DNA of 39,058 nt from NCBI GenBank assembly GCA_002919265.1, contig PKEY01000012.1:1-39058 (forward strand). Direction: 5' to 3'. Source of the stretch: Hyphomicrobiaceae bacterium. Its GTDB lineage: Bacteria; Pseudomonadota; Alphaproteobacteria; Rhizobiales; Hyphomicrobiaceae. The position numbers and the translations under genes are program-made. This document shows, in pieces, positions 15,771 to 25,155 of this stretch. The notes beneath the pieces are model-generated. The model did not search any database. It had not been told where the DNA came from and saw nothing but the letters and a program-made list of their open reading frames with translations. The number at the start of each line of letters is the position of its first letter. The first letter of the stretch is position 1.

Positions 15771-15872
15771 CATACCCGTTGGGCCAATATCAATATCGAG
15801 TTGCTGCTGGAACCAATCGAAAGCCGCGGCTGTTGAGGGCGAGAAATCCCCAATGGCCAGCGGAGAACAACC

Positions 15873-16409
15873 TTGCAGCCCACCACTCAGGAGCGGACGC
15901 GGGCCGACCTCGAGCCGCAACGCGACGTCTCGATCAGGGTACCGGTTCGCCTCACCATCAACGGGACGGTTTACGACCTCGACGTCCTACCCTGGACCAC
16001 GCTGCTCGATCTGCTACGGGACCGGCTCAATCTCACCGGCACGAAAAAAGGGTGTGACCACGGCCAATGCGGGGCCTGCACCGTCCTCATCGATGGCAGG
16101 CGCATGTTGAGCTGCCTGACGCTCGCCGTGATGCAGGAAGGGCGGCAGGTCACGACCATCGAAGGTCTCGCCAGTGATGGCGCATTGCACCCGCTGCAGC
16201 AGGCATTCATCGACCACGACGGTTTCCAGTGCGGCTACTGCACGCCAGGGCAGATCTGCTCTGCGGTTGGCCTCATCAATGAAGGCCATGCCCGCACGCC
16301 GGAAGAAGTTCGGGAACTGATGAGCGGCAACATCTGCCGCTGCGGCGCCTACCCCAACATCGTCAACGCCGTCATGGAAGTGCTTTCGAAGCAGGGAGGC
16401 GGAACGTGA
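15873..16409 (+). CDS. Aldehyde/xanthine dehydrogenase-type 2Fe-2S subunit (PaoA-like)
   Basis: A 178-residue small subunit of a molybdenum hydroxylase of the xanthine oxidase family. It carries two [2Fe-2S] clusters that pass electrons from molybdopterin to FAD. The plant-ferredoxin-type cluster uses Cys61, Cys66, Cys69 and Cys81; the second uses Cys120, Cys123, Cys155 and Cys157 in CGYCTPGQ and NICRCGAYPN. The start is taken as TTG at 15873, with GGAG 7 bases upstream, because no ATG fits in frame before the ferredoxin domain. E. coli PaoA has a Tat signal; none is visible here, so the enzyme is probably cytoplasmic. Its stop overlaps the next gene by 4 bases (GTGA). It begins the three-gene PaoABC-like operon. 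Confidence 0.93.
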   Translation: MQPTTQERTRADLEPQRDVSIRVPVRLTINGTVYDLDVLPWTTLLDLLRDRLNLTGTKKGCDHGQCGACTVLIDGRRMLSCLTLAVMQEGRQVTTIEGLASDGALHPLQQAFIDHDGFQCGYCTPGQICSAVGLINEGHARTPEEVRELMSGNICRCGAYPNIVNAVMEVLSKQGGGT

Positions 16410-17422
16410 GGCCGTTCAGCTACTTGCGGGCCGGGGACGTTACCGAGGCTGTGCGCGAAGCTTTCGCCGCCGGCACGAAATTCATTGCTGGTGGGACCAA
16501 TCTCCTCGACCTGATGAAGGAGGACGTCGAGCGGCCCATGCGACTCATCGACATCAACCATCTGCCGCTGGACCGGATCGAGGAGACACCAACCGGAGGA
16601 TTGCGCCTCGGCGCGCTCGTTCGGAATTCCGATGCCGCCTACGATCCGAGGGTCGCTGACCGATATCCCCTGCTCGCCAGCGCCTTGCTCGCGGGTGCCA
16701 GTCCGCAACTGCGCAACGCGGCGACCATCGGCGGCAACATCATGCAGCGGACGCGCTGCTATTACTTCTACGACACAGCCACGCCCTGCAACAAACGCAA
16801 GCCCGGCAGCGGCTGCGGCGCGATCGGCGGGGTCAATCGCATCCATGCCATCCTGGGCGCCAGCGACAGCTGCATCGCAACCCACCCATCGGACATGTGC
16901 GTCGCCCTGGCGGCGCTGAATGCGGAAGTGCGGCTCGTTAGCCCCGATGGTGCAGAGCACATCATTCCGTTTGAAGACTTTCACCGGCTGCCTGGCGACA
17001 CCCCGCACATCGAGACGAACTTGCTGCCGGGCGAATTGATCACGGCCGTCGACCTGCCCAACGAGGTGTTCAACAAACACTACACCTACCTGAAAATCCG
17101 CGACCGGCTTTCGTACGCGTTCGCGTTGGTCTCGGTAGCGGCTGCGCTACACATCGAAAATGATCGGATTACCGATGCCCGCATTGCTCTCGGTGGCGTT
17201 GCCCATAAGCCGTGGCGGGACAAGGACGCGGAACAGCTTTTGATCGGCAAGTCACCGGAGCGTCAACACTTCCAAGCCGTGGCGGATGCGATCCTGCGAG
17301 ATGCCCAAGGTCAAGGCGACAACGACTTCAAGATTCCTCTCGCCCATCGCACCATCGTTCGCGCTCTCGAACAGGCCGCGAGCGGCACCCCGCAATCACA
17401 AATCGACAAGCGCATCGCCTGA
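16406..17422 (+). CDS. FAD-binding subunit of molybdenum aldehyde oxidoreductase (PaoB-like)
   Basis: A 338-residue medium subunit of a xanthine-oxidase-family enzyme. FAD-contacting stretches are AGGTNLLDLMK (28-38) and NAATIGGNIMQ (104-114). After it comes an insert with Cys118, Cys128 and Cys137 (TRCYYFYDTATPCNK, GSGCGA) plus Cys156 and Cys165. This insert is the one that holds an extra [4Fe-4S] cluster in E. coli PaoB; it is absent from ordinary xanthine dehydrogenases. The start is GTG at 16406, overlapping the stop of the 2Fe-2S gene. The CO-dehydrogenase flavoprotein C-terminal domain spans about 230-330. The operon order (2Fe-2S, FAD, Mo) and the insert both point to the PaoABC/YagTSR subfamily, whose substrates are aldehydes, often aromatic. 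Confidence 0.93.
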   Translation: MRPFSYLRAGDVTEAVREAFAAGTKFIAGGTNLLDLMKEDVERPMRLIDINHLPLDRIEETPTGGLRLGALVRNSDAAYDPRVADRYPLLASALLAGASPQLRNAATIGGNIMQRTRCYYFYDTATPCNKRKPGSGCGAIGGVNRIHAILGASDSCIATHPSDMCVALAALNAEVRLVSPDGAEHIIPFEDFHRLPGDTPHIETNLLPGELITAVDLPNEVFNKHYTYLKIRDRLSYAFALVSVAAALHIENDRITDARIALGGVAHKPWRDKDAEQLLIGKSPERQHFQAVADAILRDAQGQGDNDFKIPLAHRTIVRALEQAASGTPQSQIDKRIA

Positions 17423-17434
17423 AGGAGGCGACCC

Positions 17435-19660
17435 ATGGCGACCATTGCCCAGATTGGCGATCCGCTGAACCGGTTTGATGGCGTGGAGAAGGTGACGGGC
17501 GCGGCGCGCTACGCAGCAGAACACCCCGCCGATGGCCTCCTGCATGGCTTCGCAATCTCCAGCGCAATCGCGAAGGGCCGTATCAAGGAGATCGACACTT
17601 CAGCGGCGCTCGCCGTGCCCGGAATTGTCGAAGTCATTACGCACCTCAATCGACCATCGGTCGCGTGGCTCGACAGCAAGTACGATGACGACGCCGCACC
17701 GCCAGGCTCCCCGCTCAGGCCGATTTATGACGACCGCATCCATTTCAGTGGTCAGCCCATCGCACTTGTGATTGCTGAAACACCGGAGCTGGCGCGGTAT
17801 GGCGCGAGCCTCATCGCCGTCAGCTATGAAGAGGAGCCGTTCAACACGGATTTCAGCAAAGCCCTTGACGAGCGCTTCTCACCGCGCAAGGCGCGTTCCC
17901 ATACGCATAACCCGCCCGATCGCGGCGATCCGCAGGGAGCATTCGACGCGGCTCCCGTCAAGATTTCTGGCGACTACCGGCTCGCCACGGAATTTCACAA
18001 TCCGATGGAAATGCATGCTGCCACGGCGATCTGGGAGCCTGACGGCAAACTAACGGTCTACAACAAGGATCAGGGCTCGCAGAACGTTCAAGCCTATCTC
18101 TCCAATGTCTTCGGTATTCCCCTGGAAAATATCCGTGTGCTGAACCCCTACGTCGGTGGCGCCTTCGGTTCCGGCTTGAGACCACAGTGGCATGTCTATC
18201 TCGCCGTGATGGCCGCGAAGATGCTCGAGCGGTCTGTGCGTGTCGTCATGACCCGGCAGCAGATGTTCACGCACGTCCACCGTCCCGCGGCGTTGCAGTG
18301 TGTCTCGCTGGCGGCCGATGAGCACGGCAAGCTCACCTCCATCATGATTGAAGCCACCACCGCGACCTCCCGCTACGAGTACCACACCGAAGCCGTCGTG
18401 AAGTGGGGCGGGAAAGTTTACGGCTGCGATAACGCGTCGTTCGGGTACGCGCTCGTTCCGCTGGACACCTCGACCCCTGGCGACATGCGCGCACCCGGCG
18501 CAGCCACAGGCATGAATCTGTTCGAGATCGCAGTGGATGAGCTTGCCTACGCGGCCGGGATGGACCCGCTCGAGTTCCGGATGAAGAACTTCTCCGACCG
18601 GGATCCTGTCGACAATGTGCCCTACTCCAGCAAAGCGCTATTGGCCGCCTATCGCGACGGAGCCCAGCGCTTTGGATGGCACAAGCGAAGCCAGGCACCG
18701 CGCTCGATGCGCGAAGGCAAGGAGCTCATCGGCTGGGGCGTGGCGACAGGCATGTGGGAAGCTCTGGTGGTGGAGACGACCGCCCGGGCAACGCTCCATG
18801 CGGACGGCACCCTAGAGATCGCGTCTGCCGCCTCCGACATCGGCACCGGCACCTACACGGTAATGGCTCAGGTTGCTGCTGATACGCTCGGGGTGCCGAT
18901 TGAGAATATCCGTGTTCTGCTCGGCGACTCTGACCTGCCCAAGTCGCCGCTCGAGGGCGGCTCGTGGATGGCAGCCTCGACGGGTGCAGCAGTCAATCTC
19001 GCCTGTCGGGCTTTGAAATCGGAGCTGGTGATCTGTGCCTCGAAGGTCCCCAACTCTCCGCTCGCCAACCTTTCAGCCGAGCAGATCGAGGTGGTTGATG
19101 GCACCATTCGCGCCAAGGGCCAGCCAGCGCGGGCTGTGCGGCTGACAGATGCTCTCAAGGCAGCAGGTCTCAATTCGATTTCGGCCGAGGAAACCTACAA
19201 GCCGTCTCGGGACCGCAACATGTCCCATTACACCCATTGCGCCGTGTTCGCGGAGGCCCGGGTCGACGGGGAGCTGGGCACCATTCGCGTGCCACGCATC
19301 GTGTGCGCGGCGGCTGCGGGCCGCATCATCAATCCGAAGACTGCCGGCAGCCAGATGATCGGCGGCATCGTAATGGGCCTCGGCATGGCACTGGAGGAAG
19401 AGGCCCTGACGGACCACCGCTTCGGGCGAATCATGAACCACAATCTGGCCGAGTACCACGTGCCGGTTCACGCCGACATTGGTCACATAGATGTGATCTT
19501 CGTCGACGAGCCCGATCCGCACGTCTCCCCGCTCGGCGCCAAAGGCGTTGGGGAGCTCGGCATCGTTGGTTCAGCCGCGGCCATTGCCAATGCCATTTAT
19601 CACGCCACCGGGAAGAGAATCCGCGAGTTCCCGATCACGATCGACAAGCTGATAGCCTGA
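17435..19660 (+). CDS. Molybdopterin-binding catalytic subunit (PaoC-like)
   Basis: A 741-residue large subunit, the usual length for PaoC/YagR. It binds the molybdenum cofactor and oxidises the substrate, probably an aldehyde. Seen: DRFDGVEKVTGAARYAAE-type start (RFDGVEKVTGAARYAAEHP, 13-31), GGAFGSGLRPQWHVYLAVMA (about 242-261) near the cofactor, APGAATGMNLFEIAVDELA, GSWMAASTGAAVNLACRAL, and the catalytic base Glu707 in [21 protein letters not shown] lies 6 bases before the ATG. It ends the operon. A dedicated XdhC/PaoD insertion chaperone is not in the window after it, though E. coli paoD is the next gene. The substrate is not determined. Confidence 0.94.
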   Translation: MATIAQIGDPLNRFDGVEKVTGAARYAAEHPADGLLHGFAISSAIAKGRIKEIDTSAALAVPGIVEVITHLNRPSVAWLDSKYDDDAAPPGSPLRPIYDDRIHFSGQPIALVIAETPELARYGASLIAVSYEEEPFNTDFSKALDERFSPRKARSHTHNPPDRGDPQGAFDAAPVKISGDYRLATEFHNPMEMHAATAIWEPDGKLTVYNKDQGSQNVQAYLSNVFGIPLENIRVLNPYVGGAFGSGLRPQWHVYLAVMAAKMLERSVRVVMTRQQMFTHVHRPAALQCVSLAADEHGKLTSIMIEATTATSRYEYHTEAVVKWGGKVYGCDNASFGYALVPLDTSTPGDMRAPGAATGMNLFEIAVDELAYAAGMDPLEFRMKNFSDRDPVDNVPYSSKALLAAYRDGAQRFGWHKRSQAPRSMREGKELIGWGVATGMWEALVVETTARATLHADGTLEIASAASDIGTGTYTVMAQVAADTLGVPIENIRVLLGDSDLPKSPLEGGSWMAASTGAAVNLACRALKSELVICASKVPNSPLANLSAEQIEVVDGTIRAKGQPARAVRLTDALKAAGLNSISAEETYKPSRDRNMSHYTHCAVFAEARVDGELGTIRVPRIVCAAAAGRIINPKTAGSQMIGGIVMGLGMALEEEALTDHRFGRIMNHNLAEYHVPVHADIGHIDVIFVDEPDPHVSPLGAKGVGELGIVGSAAAIANAIYHATGKRIREFPITIDKLIA

Positions 19661-19966
19661 AACATCGGCTTTTCAGGCCTCTGAAAATATACGACTCCCC
19701 CTTTCCTTCCCTGCGAGCCGGGCGGGCAAAGACCCCCGGGGCCTACTATTTTGGCTACTGCTCCACAGGCCGGCATAGACCCTGCACATATTTGAGGCCG
19801 CTCGCCTGGCGAATAAGCGCAACCAGACAAGCACTTGGGTCTATAAAGTGGCGCCTGCAATGTATATTGTAGCGACGGGTTCGGGCTGCCCGTCCGTTTA
19901 AGGGAAGTCAGCTCGCAAAACTGAAAAACTCAGGCGTCCGCTAGCAGGGGGTGAGAAACGACTTCA
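19661..19966. other. Geneless region between the oxidoreductase operon and RND operon
   Basis: No supported gene. Ten bases after the PaoC stop is a perfect hairpin TTTTCAG-GCCT-CTGAAAA (19670-19687) without a T-run, a weak terminator. AT-rich tracts TATAAA and TATATT at about 19840-19870 may belong to the promoter of the RND operon, but no clear -35/-10 pair is seen. Confidence 0.4.
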
Positions 19967-21064
19967 ATGCGCAAGCTATGGCCGGTTATTTTGGTGCTCT
20001 TGATAGCCGTCGGGCTGGCGGTCGTGCTCTTCCCGAACGGACACAAGTCCTTACGCGCTGAGAAGGGGCCTAAACCTGCGCAGCAGTCGCAAAGCCGGGC
20101 CGTTGCCGTCGAGGTCGCGCCTGCCGTCACTGCCGTTTACCAGGAGGACCTGAGGTCGGTCGGCAGCCTGATGTCCGACGAATCGGTCCAGATCGCCTCG
20201 GAAATTTCCGGGCGCATCGAGAGTTTCCGGTTCTCCGAAGGGCAGACCGTTTCGGCGGGGGACGAGCTGGTGAAGCTTGACGATGCGCTCGCCCGCGCAG
20301 AACTCGTTGATGCGCAAGCCCGTTTTGAGCTCGCCCGCGCGAACCTCGAGCGCGCGCGCACTCTGTCGAAGAGCGGCCACGTCACCGAGCGGGCACAGGA
20401 TGAAGCGAAGGCTGCATTCGAGACGGCGCGCGCCGCGGTTGAGCTGGCCAACGTCCGGCTCGCCAAGCACGTCATCAAGGCCCCGTTCGACGGCATCGTC
20501 GGCCTGCGGAATGCCTCCGTGGGCGCCTACGTGAGCATCGGCACGCCGATCGTCAATCTCGAGAAGATCGACGTCCTGAAGATCGACTTCAAGCTGCCCG
20601 AGGCGGCACTGACCCAAATCTTTCCCGGTCAGTCGGTAACGGTGGAGGTCGATGCCATTCCTGGCCGAACCTTCGAGGCGGAGATTTACGCCATCAACCC
20701 GATGGTCGACGTGAACGGCCGCGCGCTGCACGTGCGGGCCCGTATGGCCAATCCGGATCTCATTCTTCGCCCCGGCCTTTTCGCCCGCGTGACCGTTAAG
20801 GGCCGCGAGACGCGGAACGTTGTTATGGTGCCCGAGAGCGCCATTGTGCCTCGGGCAGGCGAGTCGGTCGTCTACACGATCCAGGGTGGCAAGGCGGTGG
20901 AAACGAAGGTGACGCTCGGAAGGCGCTCGGCGGGCATGGTCCAGATCCTTTCCGGCTTGGAGCCGAATACGACGGTGGTCGTCGCCGGCCAGCTCAAGCT
21001 GAGTAACGGCTCCGAGGTCGAGATCGTACAGACGCAAAGCCCGTCGGCGCTGGAGAAAAGCTGA
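19967..21064 (+). CDS. RND efflux periplasmic adaptor (MFP)
   Basis: A 365-residue membrane fusion protein linking an inner-membrane RND pump to an outer-membrane channel. One N-terminal helix (about 5-22) anchors it; there is no lipobox Cys. Then come the biotinyl-lipoyl half (SGRIESFRFSEGQTVSAGDE, about 80-99), an alpha-helical hairpin of Ala/Arg/Glu heptads (about 108-160), the second lipoyl half (IKAPFDGIVGLRNASVGAYV, about 169-188) and the beta-barrel and membrane-proximal domains (PGQSVTVEVDAIPGRTFEAE, VMVPESAIVPR). GGGGGTGAG lies about 11 bases upstream of the ATG. Its stop overlaps the pump gene start by one base (TGATG). No outer-membrane factor or TetR-type regulator is adjacent. 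Confidence 0.93.
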   Translation: MRKLWPVILVLLIAVGLAVVLFPNGHKSLRAEKGPKPAQQSQSRAVAVEVAPAVTAVYQEDLRSVGSLMSDESVQIASEISGRIESFRFSEGQTVSAGDELVKLDDALARAELVDAQARFELARANLERARTLSKSGHVTERAQDEAKAAFETARAAVELANVRLAKHVIKAPFDGIVGLRNASVGAYVSIGTPIVNLEKIDVLKIDFKLPEAALTQIFPGQSVTVEVDAIPGRTFEAEIYAINPMVDVNGRALHVRARMANPDLILRPGLFARVTVKGRETRNVVMVPESAIVPRAGESVVYTIQGGKAVETKVTLGRRSAGMVQILSGLEPNTTVVVAGQLKLSNGSEVEIVQTQSPSALEKS

Positions 21065-24000
21065 TGAGCCCGGTCGAGGTATGCATTCGCCGTCCCGTCT
21101 TCTCGACGGTCTTGAGCCTCGTTCTGGTGCTGCTCGGCATCGTCTCCTACACGCGACTGACGGTCCGTGAGTATCCGAACGTCGATGAGCCGACGGTCTC
21201 CGTCACGACCCGATACCCCGGTGCTTCTCCGAGCATTGTCGAAACACAGGTGACCCAGGTCCTTGAGGGATCGATCGCGGGTATCGCCGGCATCGACATT
21301 CTGGAGTCCACCAGCCGCTCCGAAACGAGCCGTATCACCGTCCGCTTCCGCCAAGACGTTGACCCCGACGAAGCCGCCAACGACGTCCGCGACCGCGTAA
21401 GCCGTGTTCGCGGCCGGCTTCCCGATGAGATCGACGAGCCGGTCATCGCGAAGGTGGAAGCCGACGCCCAGCCGGTCATGTATCTGGTCTTCACCAGCGA
21501 CCAGATGTCGGCCCTGGAGATCACCGACTACGTCGATCGCTACGTCGTCGATCGTCTGAAGAACCTGACCGGCGTGGCCGACGTGATGATATACGGCGAG
21601 CGTCGGTACGCCATGCGCATCTGGCTCGATCGTGAACGGCTCGCCGCCTACAACCTTACCGTCCAGGACATTGAGAACGCTCTGCGATCCCAGAACGTCG
21701 AGATCCCGTCTGGCCGCATCGAGAGCTACGACCGCGAGTTCAACGTGCTCTCCCGCACGGGTCTCACGACCCCGGAGGAGTTCCGCCAGATCGTCGTAAA
21801 GCGCGCGGACGGCTATCAGGTGAAGCTGGGTGACGTGGCGCGCGTAGAGCTGGGCGCCGAGGATGAGCGCCGCGACAGCCGCTACAACGGGCAGCCGTCG
21901 ATCACCGTCGGCATCATCAAACAGGCCGTCGCCAACCCGCTTGACGTCTCGAAAGCGGTTCGCGCTCTCCTGCCAGATCTCAATGCCTCGCTGCCGAACG
22001 GGCTTCAGGCCGATATCGGCAACGACGACGCGGTCTTCATCAACGAGTCCATCAAGGCCGTCTTCAAGACCATCGGCGAAGCCATCGTGCTCGTGGTGGT
22101 CGTGATCTTCATCTTCCTGCGCTCGCTGCGGGCCTCGATCATCCCGATCGTCACAATCCCCATCTCGCTGATCGCGACCTGCACGCTGCTGCTGGCCTTC
22201 GGCTTCAGCATCAACACGCTCACACTGCTCGCGATGGTGCTCGCGATCGGCCTCGTGGTCGACGACGCCATCGTTGTGTTGGAGAATATCTCGCGGCACG
22301 TAGAAAACGGTCTGAAGCCCATCAAGGCGGCCATTGTCGGCACGAAGGAGATCGCCTTCGCCGTCGTCGCGATGACGCTGACGCTGACGGCAGTCTACGC
22401 GCCGATCGCATTCGCACCGGGCCGCACGGGCCGCCTGTTCCTCGAGTTCGCCCTGGCGCTAGCGGGCGCGGTTCTGGTCTCCGGCTTCGTGGCGTTGACG
22501 CTCACACCGATGCTCTGCTCGAAGCTGCTGCGCCACGATGAGCATCCGGGGCGGCTTTTCACTTTGATTGAAAGTGGCCTGCAGAAGCTTGAGTCCGGCT
22601 ACCGCAGATCGCTCGAATTGGCCCTCAATCTTCGCTGGGTGATCGTCGGCCTCGGAATTCTTACGGCTGGCGCCGCGGCCCTGCTTTTCGTCAATCTGAA
22701 ATCGGAGCTTTCGCCGGTTGAGGATCGGGGTGTCATCCTCATTCGTGGGTCAGGTCCTGAGGGATCGACGCTCGCATATACTAGCCGCTACAGCGCGCAG
22801 GCGGATGCGATCCTCGCGGAGCTGCCCGAGGTGCGCTCGCGTCTCGCGATCAATGGCCTCTGGCAACAGGTCACGAACTTCCTCGTCATCGGCCGGCTGT
22901 CGGATTGGTCGGAGCGTGACCGCAAGCAACAGGATCTTGTGGCGGAGATTACGCCGAAGATCAGGAGCATCCCAGGCGTGCTGGCGTTCGCGCAGAACCC
23001 CCCGTCATTGGGTCAGCGGGGCGGCTCCAGGCCGGTCGAATTCGTAATCCAGACGTCCGGCACCTACGAGCAACTTCAGGAATTCGCCGATCGCATGCTG
23101 GAGCGTATCGCTGCCAATCCGGGGCTCGAAGGCGTTGACACGGACCTGAAGCTCAACTCGCCTGAAGTGCGGATCGAGGTCAATCGCGCCAAGATCGCGG
23201 ACCTCGGGCTCGACGTGGCGGTTGTCGGCCGTACGCTCGAAACGCTGCTCGGCGGGCGCCAGGTGACCCGCTTCGAGCAAAACGGCGAGCAGTACGACGT
23301 CATCGTGCAGCTTGCTGCCGAGGATCGCAGCTCTCCCGAGACGCTGTCGACCATTTTCCTGCGCGGCGCAAATGGAGAGATGGTCCAGCTCTCCAACGTC
23401 GTGACCATCACCGAAACGGTCGCGCCAAAGGAATTGAAGCGGTTCAATCAGCTGCGGTCGGTCACGATCTCGGCAAACCTCGCCCCGGGCTACTCTCTCG
23501 GCGAGGCGCTCGATTTCCTGGAACGCACCGCACGTGAGGTGCTGCCGTCGAACGTCCAGACAGACCTCAATGGGCAGAGCCGCGAGTTTCGGTCCGCAGG
23601 TCAGAGCCTCGCTTTCGTCTTCCTGCTGGCGCTTGGCTTCATCTATCTCGTACTCTCGGCACAGTTTGAGAGCTTCCGCTCGCCACTCATCATCATGGTG
23701 ACGGTGCCTCTCTCCATGGCCGGCGCACTTGGCGCGCTGTACCTCACGGGAGGTACGCTGAACGTCTACTCGCAAATCGGCCTCGTGACGCTGATTGGCC
23801 TCATTACGAAACACGGCATTCTGATCGTCGACTTCGCCAATCAGCAGCAGGAGCAGGGCAAGGACAAGCGCAGTGCCGTCATTGCTGCCGCTGCGCTTCG
23901 CCTGCGGCCCATCCTCATGACCACAGGCGCGATGGTGCTAGGCGCCGTGCCCCTCGCGCTCGCAACCGGAGCCGGCGCAGAAAGCCGGCAGCAAATCGGA

Positions 24001-24141
24001 TGGGTGATCGCGGGCGGTATGACCCTGGGCACGATGCTGACGCTGTTCGTGGTACCCGTGGTCTACATGCTACTGGGCCGTCAATTCCAACCGAGCGAGG
24101 AGGAGCAGGAGCTCGCCAGTCATCCAGCTCCGGCGGAATAA
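21064..24141 (+). CDS. RND efflux pump, HAE1-type permease
   Basis: A 1025-residue inner-membrane pump of the resistance-nodulation-division family. The expected layout is present: helix 1 at about 12-30, large periplasmic loop to about 335, six helices, second loop to about 860, and the last five helices. The proton-relay aspartates of helix 4 are Asp400 and Asp401 in GLVVDDAIVVLENI. Other marks are YPNVDEPTVSVTTRYPGASP near residue 37, FVALTLTPMLCSKLL near 475, and GLITKHGILIVDFANQQQE near 915, where the helix 10 Lys is conserved. Together with the adaptor it exports drugs, solvents or cell-derived compounds; the substrate cannot be told. A strong bidirectional terminator follows 9 bases after the stop. 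Confidence 0.95.
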   Translation: MSPVEVCIRRPVFSTVLSLVLVLLGIVSYTRLTVREYPNVDEPTVSVTTRYPGASPSIVETQVTQVLEGSIAGIAGIDILESTSRSETSRITVRFRQDVDPDEAANDVRDRVSRVRGRLPDEIDEPVIAKVEADAQPVMYLVFTSDQMSALEITDYVDRYVVDRLKNLTGVADVMIYGERRYAMRIWLDRERLAAYNLTVQDIENALRSQNVEIPSGRIESYDREFNVLSRTGLTTPEEFRQIVVKRADGYQVKLGDVARVELGAEDERRDSRYNGQPSITVGIIKQAVANPLDVSKAVRALLPDLNASLPNGLQADIGNDDAVFINESIKAVFKTIGEAIVLVVVVIFIFLRSLRASIIPIVTIPISLIATCTLLLAFGFSINTLTLLAMVLAIGLVVDDAIVVLENISRHVENGLKPIKAAIVGTKEIAFAVVAMTLTLTAVYAPIAFAPGRTGRLFLEFALALAGAVLVSGFVALTLTPMLCSKLLRHDEHPGRLFTLIESGLQKLESGYRRSLELALNLRWVIVGLGILTAGAAALLFVNLKSELSPVEDRGVILIRGSGPEGSTLAYTSRYSAQADAILAELPEVRSRLAINGLWQQVTNFLVIGRLSDWSERDRKQQDLVAEITPKIRSIPGVLAFAQNPPSLGQRGGSRPVEFVIQTSGTYEQLQEFADRMLERIAANPGLEGVDTDLKLNSPEVRIEVNRAKIADLGLDVAVVGRTLETLLGGRQVTRFEQNGEQYDVIVQLAAEDRSSPETLSTIFLRGANGEMVQLSNVVTITETVAPKELKRFNQLRSVTISANLAPGYSLGEALDFLERTAREVLPSNVQTDLNGQSREFRSAGQSLAFVFLLALGFIYLVLSAQFESFRSPLIIMVTVPLSMAGALGALYLTGGTLNVYSQIGLVTLIGLITKHGILIVDFANQQQEQGKDKRSAVIAAAALRLRPILMTTGAMVLGAVPLALATGAGAESRQQIGWVIAGGMTLGTMLTLFVVPVVYMLLGRQFQPSEEEQELASHPAPAE

Positions 24142-24150
24142 ATCTCACAA

Positions 24151-24175
24151 AAAAGGGCGGCTTGGCCGCCCTTTT
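24151..24175. terminator. Strong bidirectional terminator
   Basis: Perfect 11-bp stem AAAAGGGCGGC / GCCGCCCTTTT with a 3-base loop. A T-run follows on the plus strand, and six T (from CACAAAAAA upstream) follow on the minus strand. It ends the RND operon and the DUF1579-VOC transcript. Confidence 0.93.
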
Positions 24176-24205
24176 AATTTCGCCCTATATCGACCTCAGC
24201 AATCT

Positions 24206-25111
24206 CTATCCCTGCGTTTTCGGCAGCGGATGAGACATGCTCCAGCAGTGGCCGAACGGATCTATGACCTGCGCATAGCGGTCGCCCCAGAACGCGTCCC
24301 ATGGTGCCAAAATGCTTGTCGCTCCCGCTGCAATCGCGCGTTCATAAGCTTCGTCGCAGTTCTTTACGTTCAGATGAAGCACGCCTGCCGTGCCGCCCAA
24401 CGTTTTGGGACTGGCAGTCTTGTCGGCGTTGCACTCCTCTTCGAATTCGTCGCGCAGGAAAAGGCGCGCGTCATTTAGCTGGAGTTCGGCGTGCCAAAGC
24501 CGCTTGCCATCCGGCGCGGGCACACGAACCACTTCCTTTGCCCCAAAGGCCTTGGCGTAGAATTCGATCGCCGCGGCGGCATCCTTTACGACGATATGCG
24601 GAACAAGGCCCTGTTTGGTGACCTGCGTGGAATTAGCACCTACTCGCCGGGATGTCGTAATGAACAGCTGCTTCCATTCTCCATCGTCGCCCAGAATCGA
24701 CGAGCTGAACGTGCGCTCATTCGGGCCTCTGATTTCGATGATCTCCTTGACCTTGACCATATTGACGTTCTCACCGTCGGGCATGGGGCCCTCGCTGTTG
24801 AGCGTCAATCGGGTCTTGCTTTCATTGAGCGTGCCTTCATAGACCCAAAGGTAACTCATCGGAGAGCCTATCCAGCTTCCGACAAACTTTCCCTTTTTCG
24901 GGTCGAAGCCGAGTGTAAGCTGTGAGGTGAATGGCGTTCCTGATGGCGTTTTCCCGTTGGTCTCCATTTGAATCCAAAGGTCGCCGATCGGGCGAATGAT
25001 CTCCGTCACCATATGCGTCTTGCCCGACTCGTCATAGGGCATTTCACATTGCCACTCGCCAACCAGCTGCTGCAGCCACTCGTGCTCTGCCTGATGCTTT
25101 TCAGGTTTCAT
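24206..25111 (-). CDS. DUF1579-VOC fusion protein
   Basis: A 301-residue fusion of two domains. Residues about 1-150 resemble DUF1579 (HEWLQQLVGEWQCEMPYDES, GFDPKKGKFVGSWIGSPMSY, MPDGENVNMVKVKEII), an uncharacterised lipocalin-like barrel. Residues about 165-298 are a vicinal-oxygen-chelate (glyoxalase/PhnB-like) domain (GLVPHIVVKDAAAAIEFYAK, FWGDRYAQVIDPFGHCWSMS). PhnB-type proteins often lack known substrates. The start is the ATG at 25111, with AAGGAAGG 5-12 bases upstream; the frame extends 65 codons further without family similarity. It ends the BNR-ThiS-DUF1579 operon, 44 bases after the ThiS-like gene. The two domains are usually found as separate genes, so the fusion hints that they act on the same ligand. 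Confidence 0.87.
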   Translation of the reverse strand: MKPEKHQAEHEWLQQLVGEWQCEMPYDESGKTHMVTEIIRPIGDLWIQMETNGKTPSGTPFTSQLTLGFDPKKGKFVGSWIGSPMSYLWVYEGTLNESKTRLTLNSEGPMPDGENVNMVKVKEIIEIRGPNERTFSSSILGDDGEWKQLFITTSRRVGANSTQVTKQGLVPHIVVKDAAAAIEFYAKAFGAKEVVRVPAPDGKRLWHAELQLNDARLFLRDEFEEECNADKTASPKTLGGTAGVLHLNVKNCDEAYERAIAAGATSILAPWDAFWGDRYAQVIDPFGHCWSMSHPLPKTQG

Positions 25112-25155
25112 ACTGCCTTCCTTTCGTGGACGTTTTGTTAGGCGTGTTTTGGCAA

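Noticed and set aside
20051-21037. 328-codon minus-strand frame opposite the RND adaptor
   Set aside because: Antisense shadow; the product is His/Arg/Asp-rich with no family resemblance.
20872-22299. 475-codon minus-strand frame over the adaptor-pump junction
   Set aside because: Shadow of two confidently identified plus-strand genes; the translated protein is charged repeats without domains.
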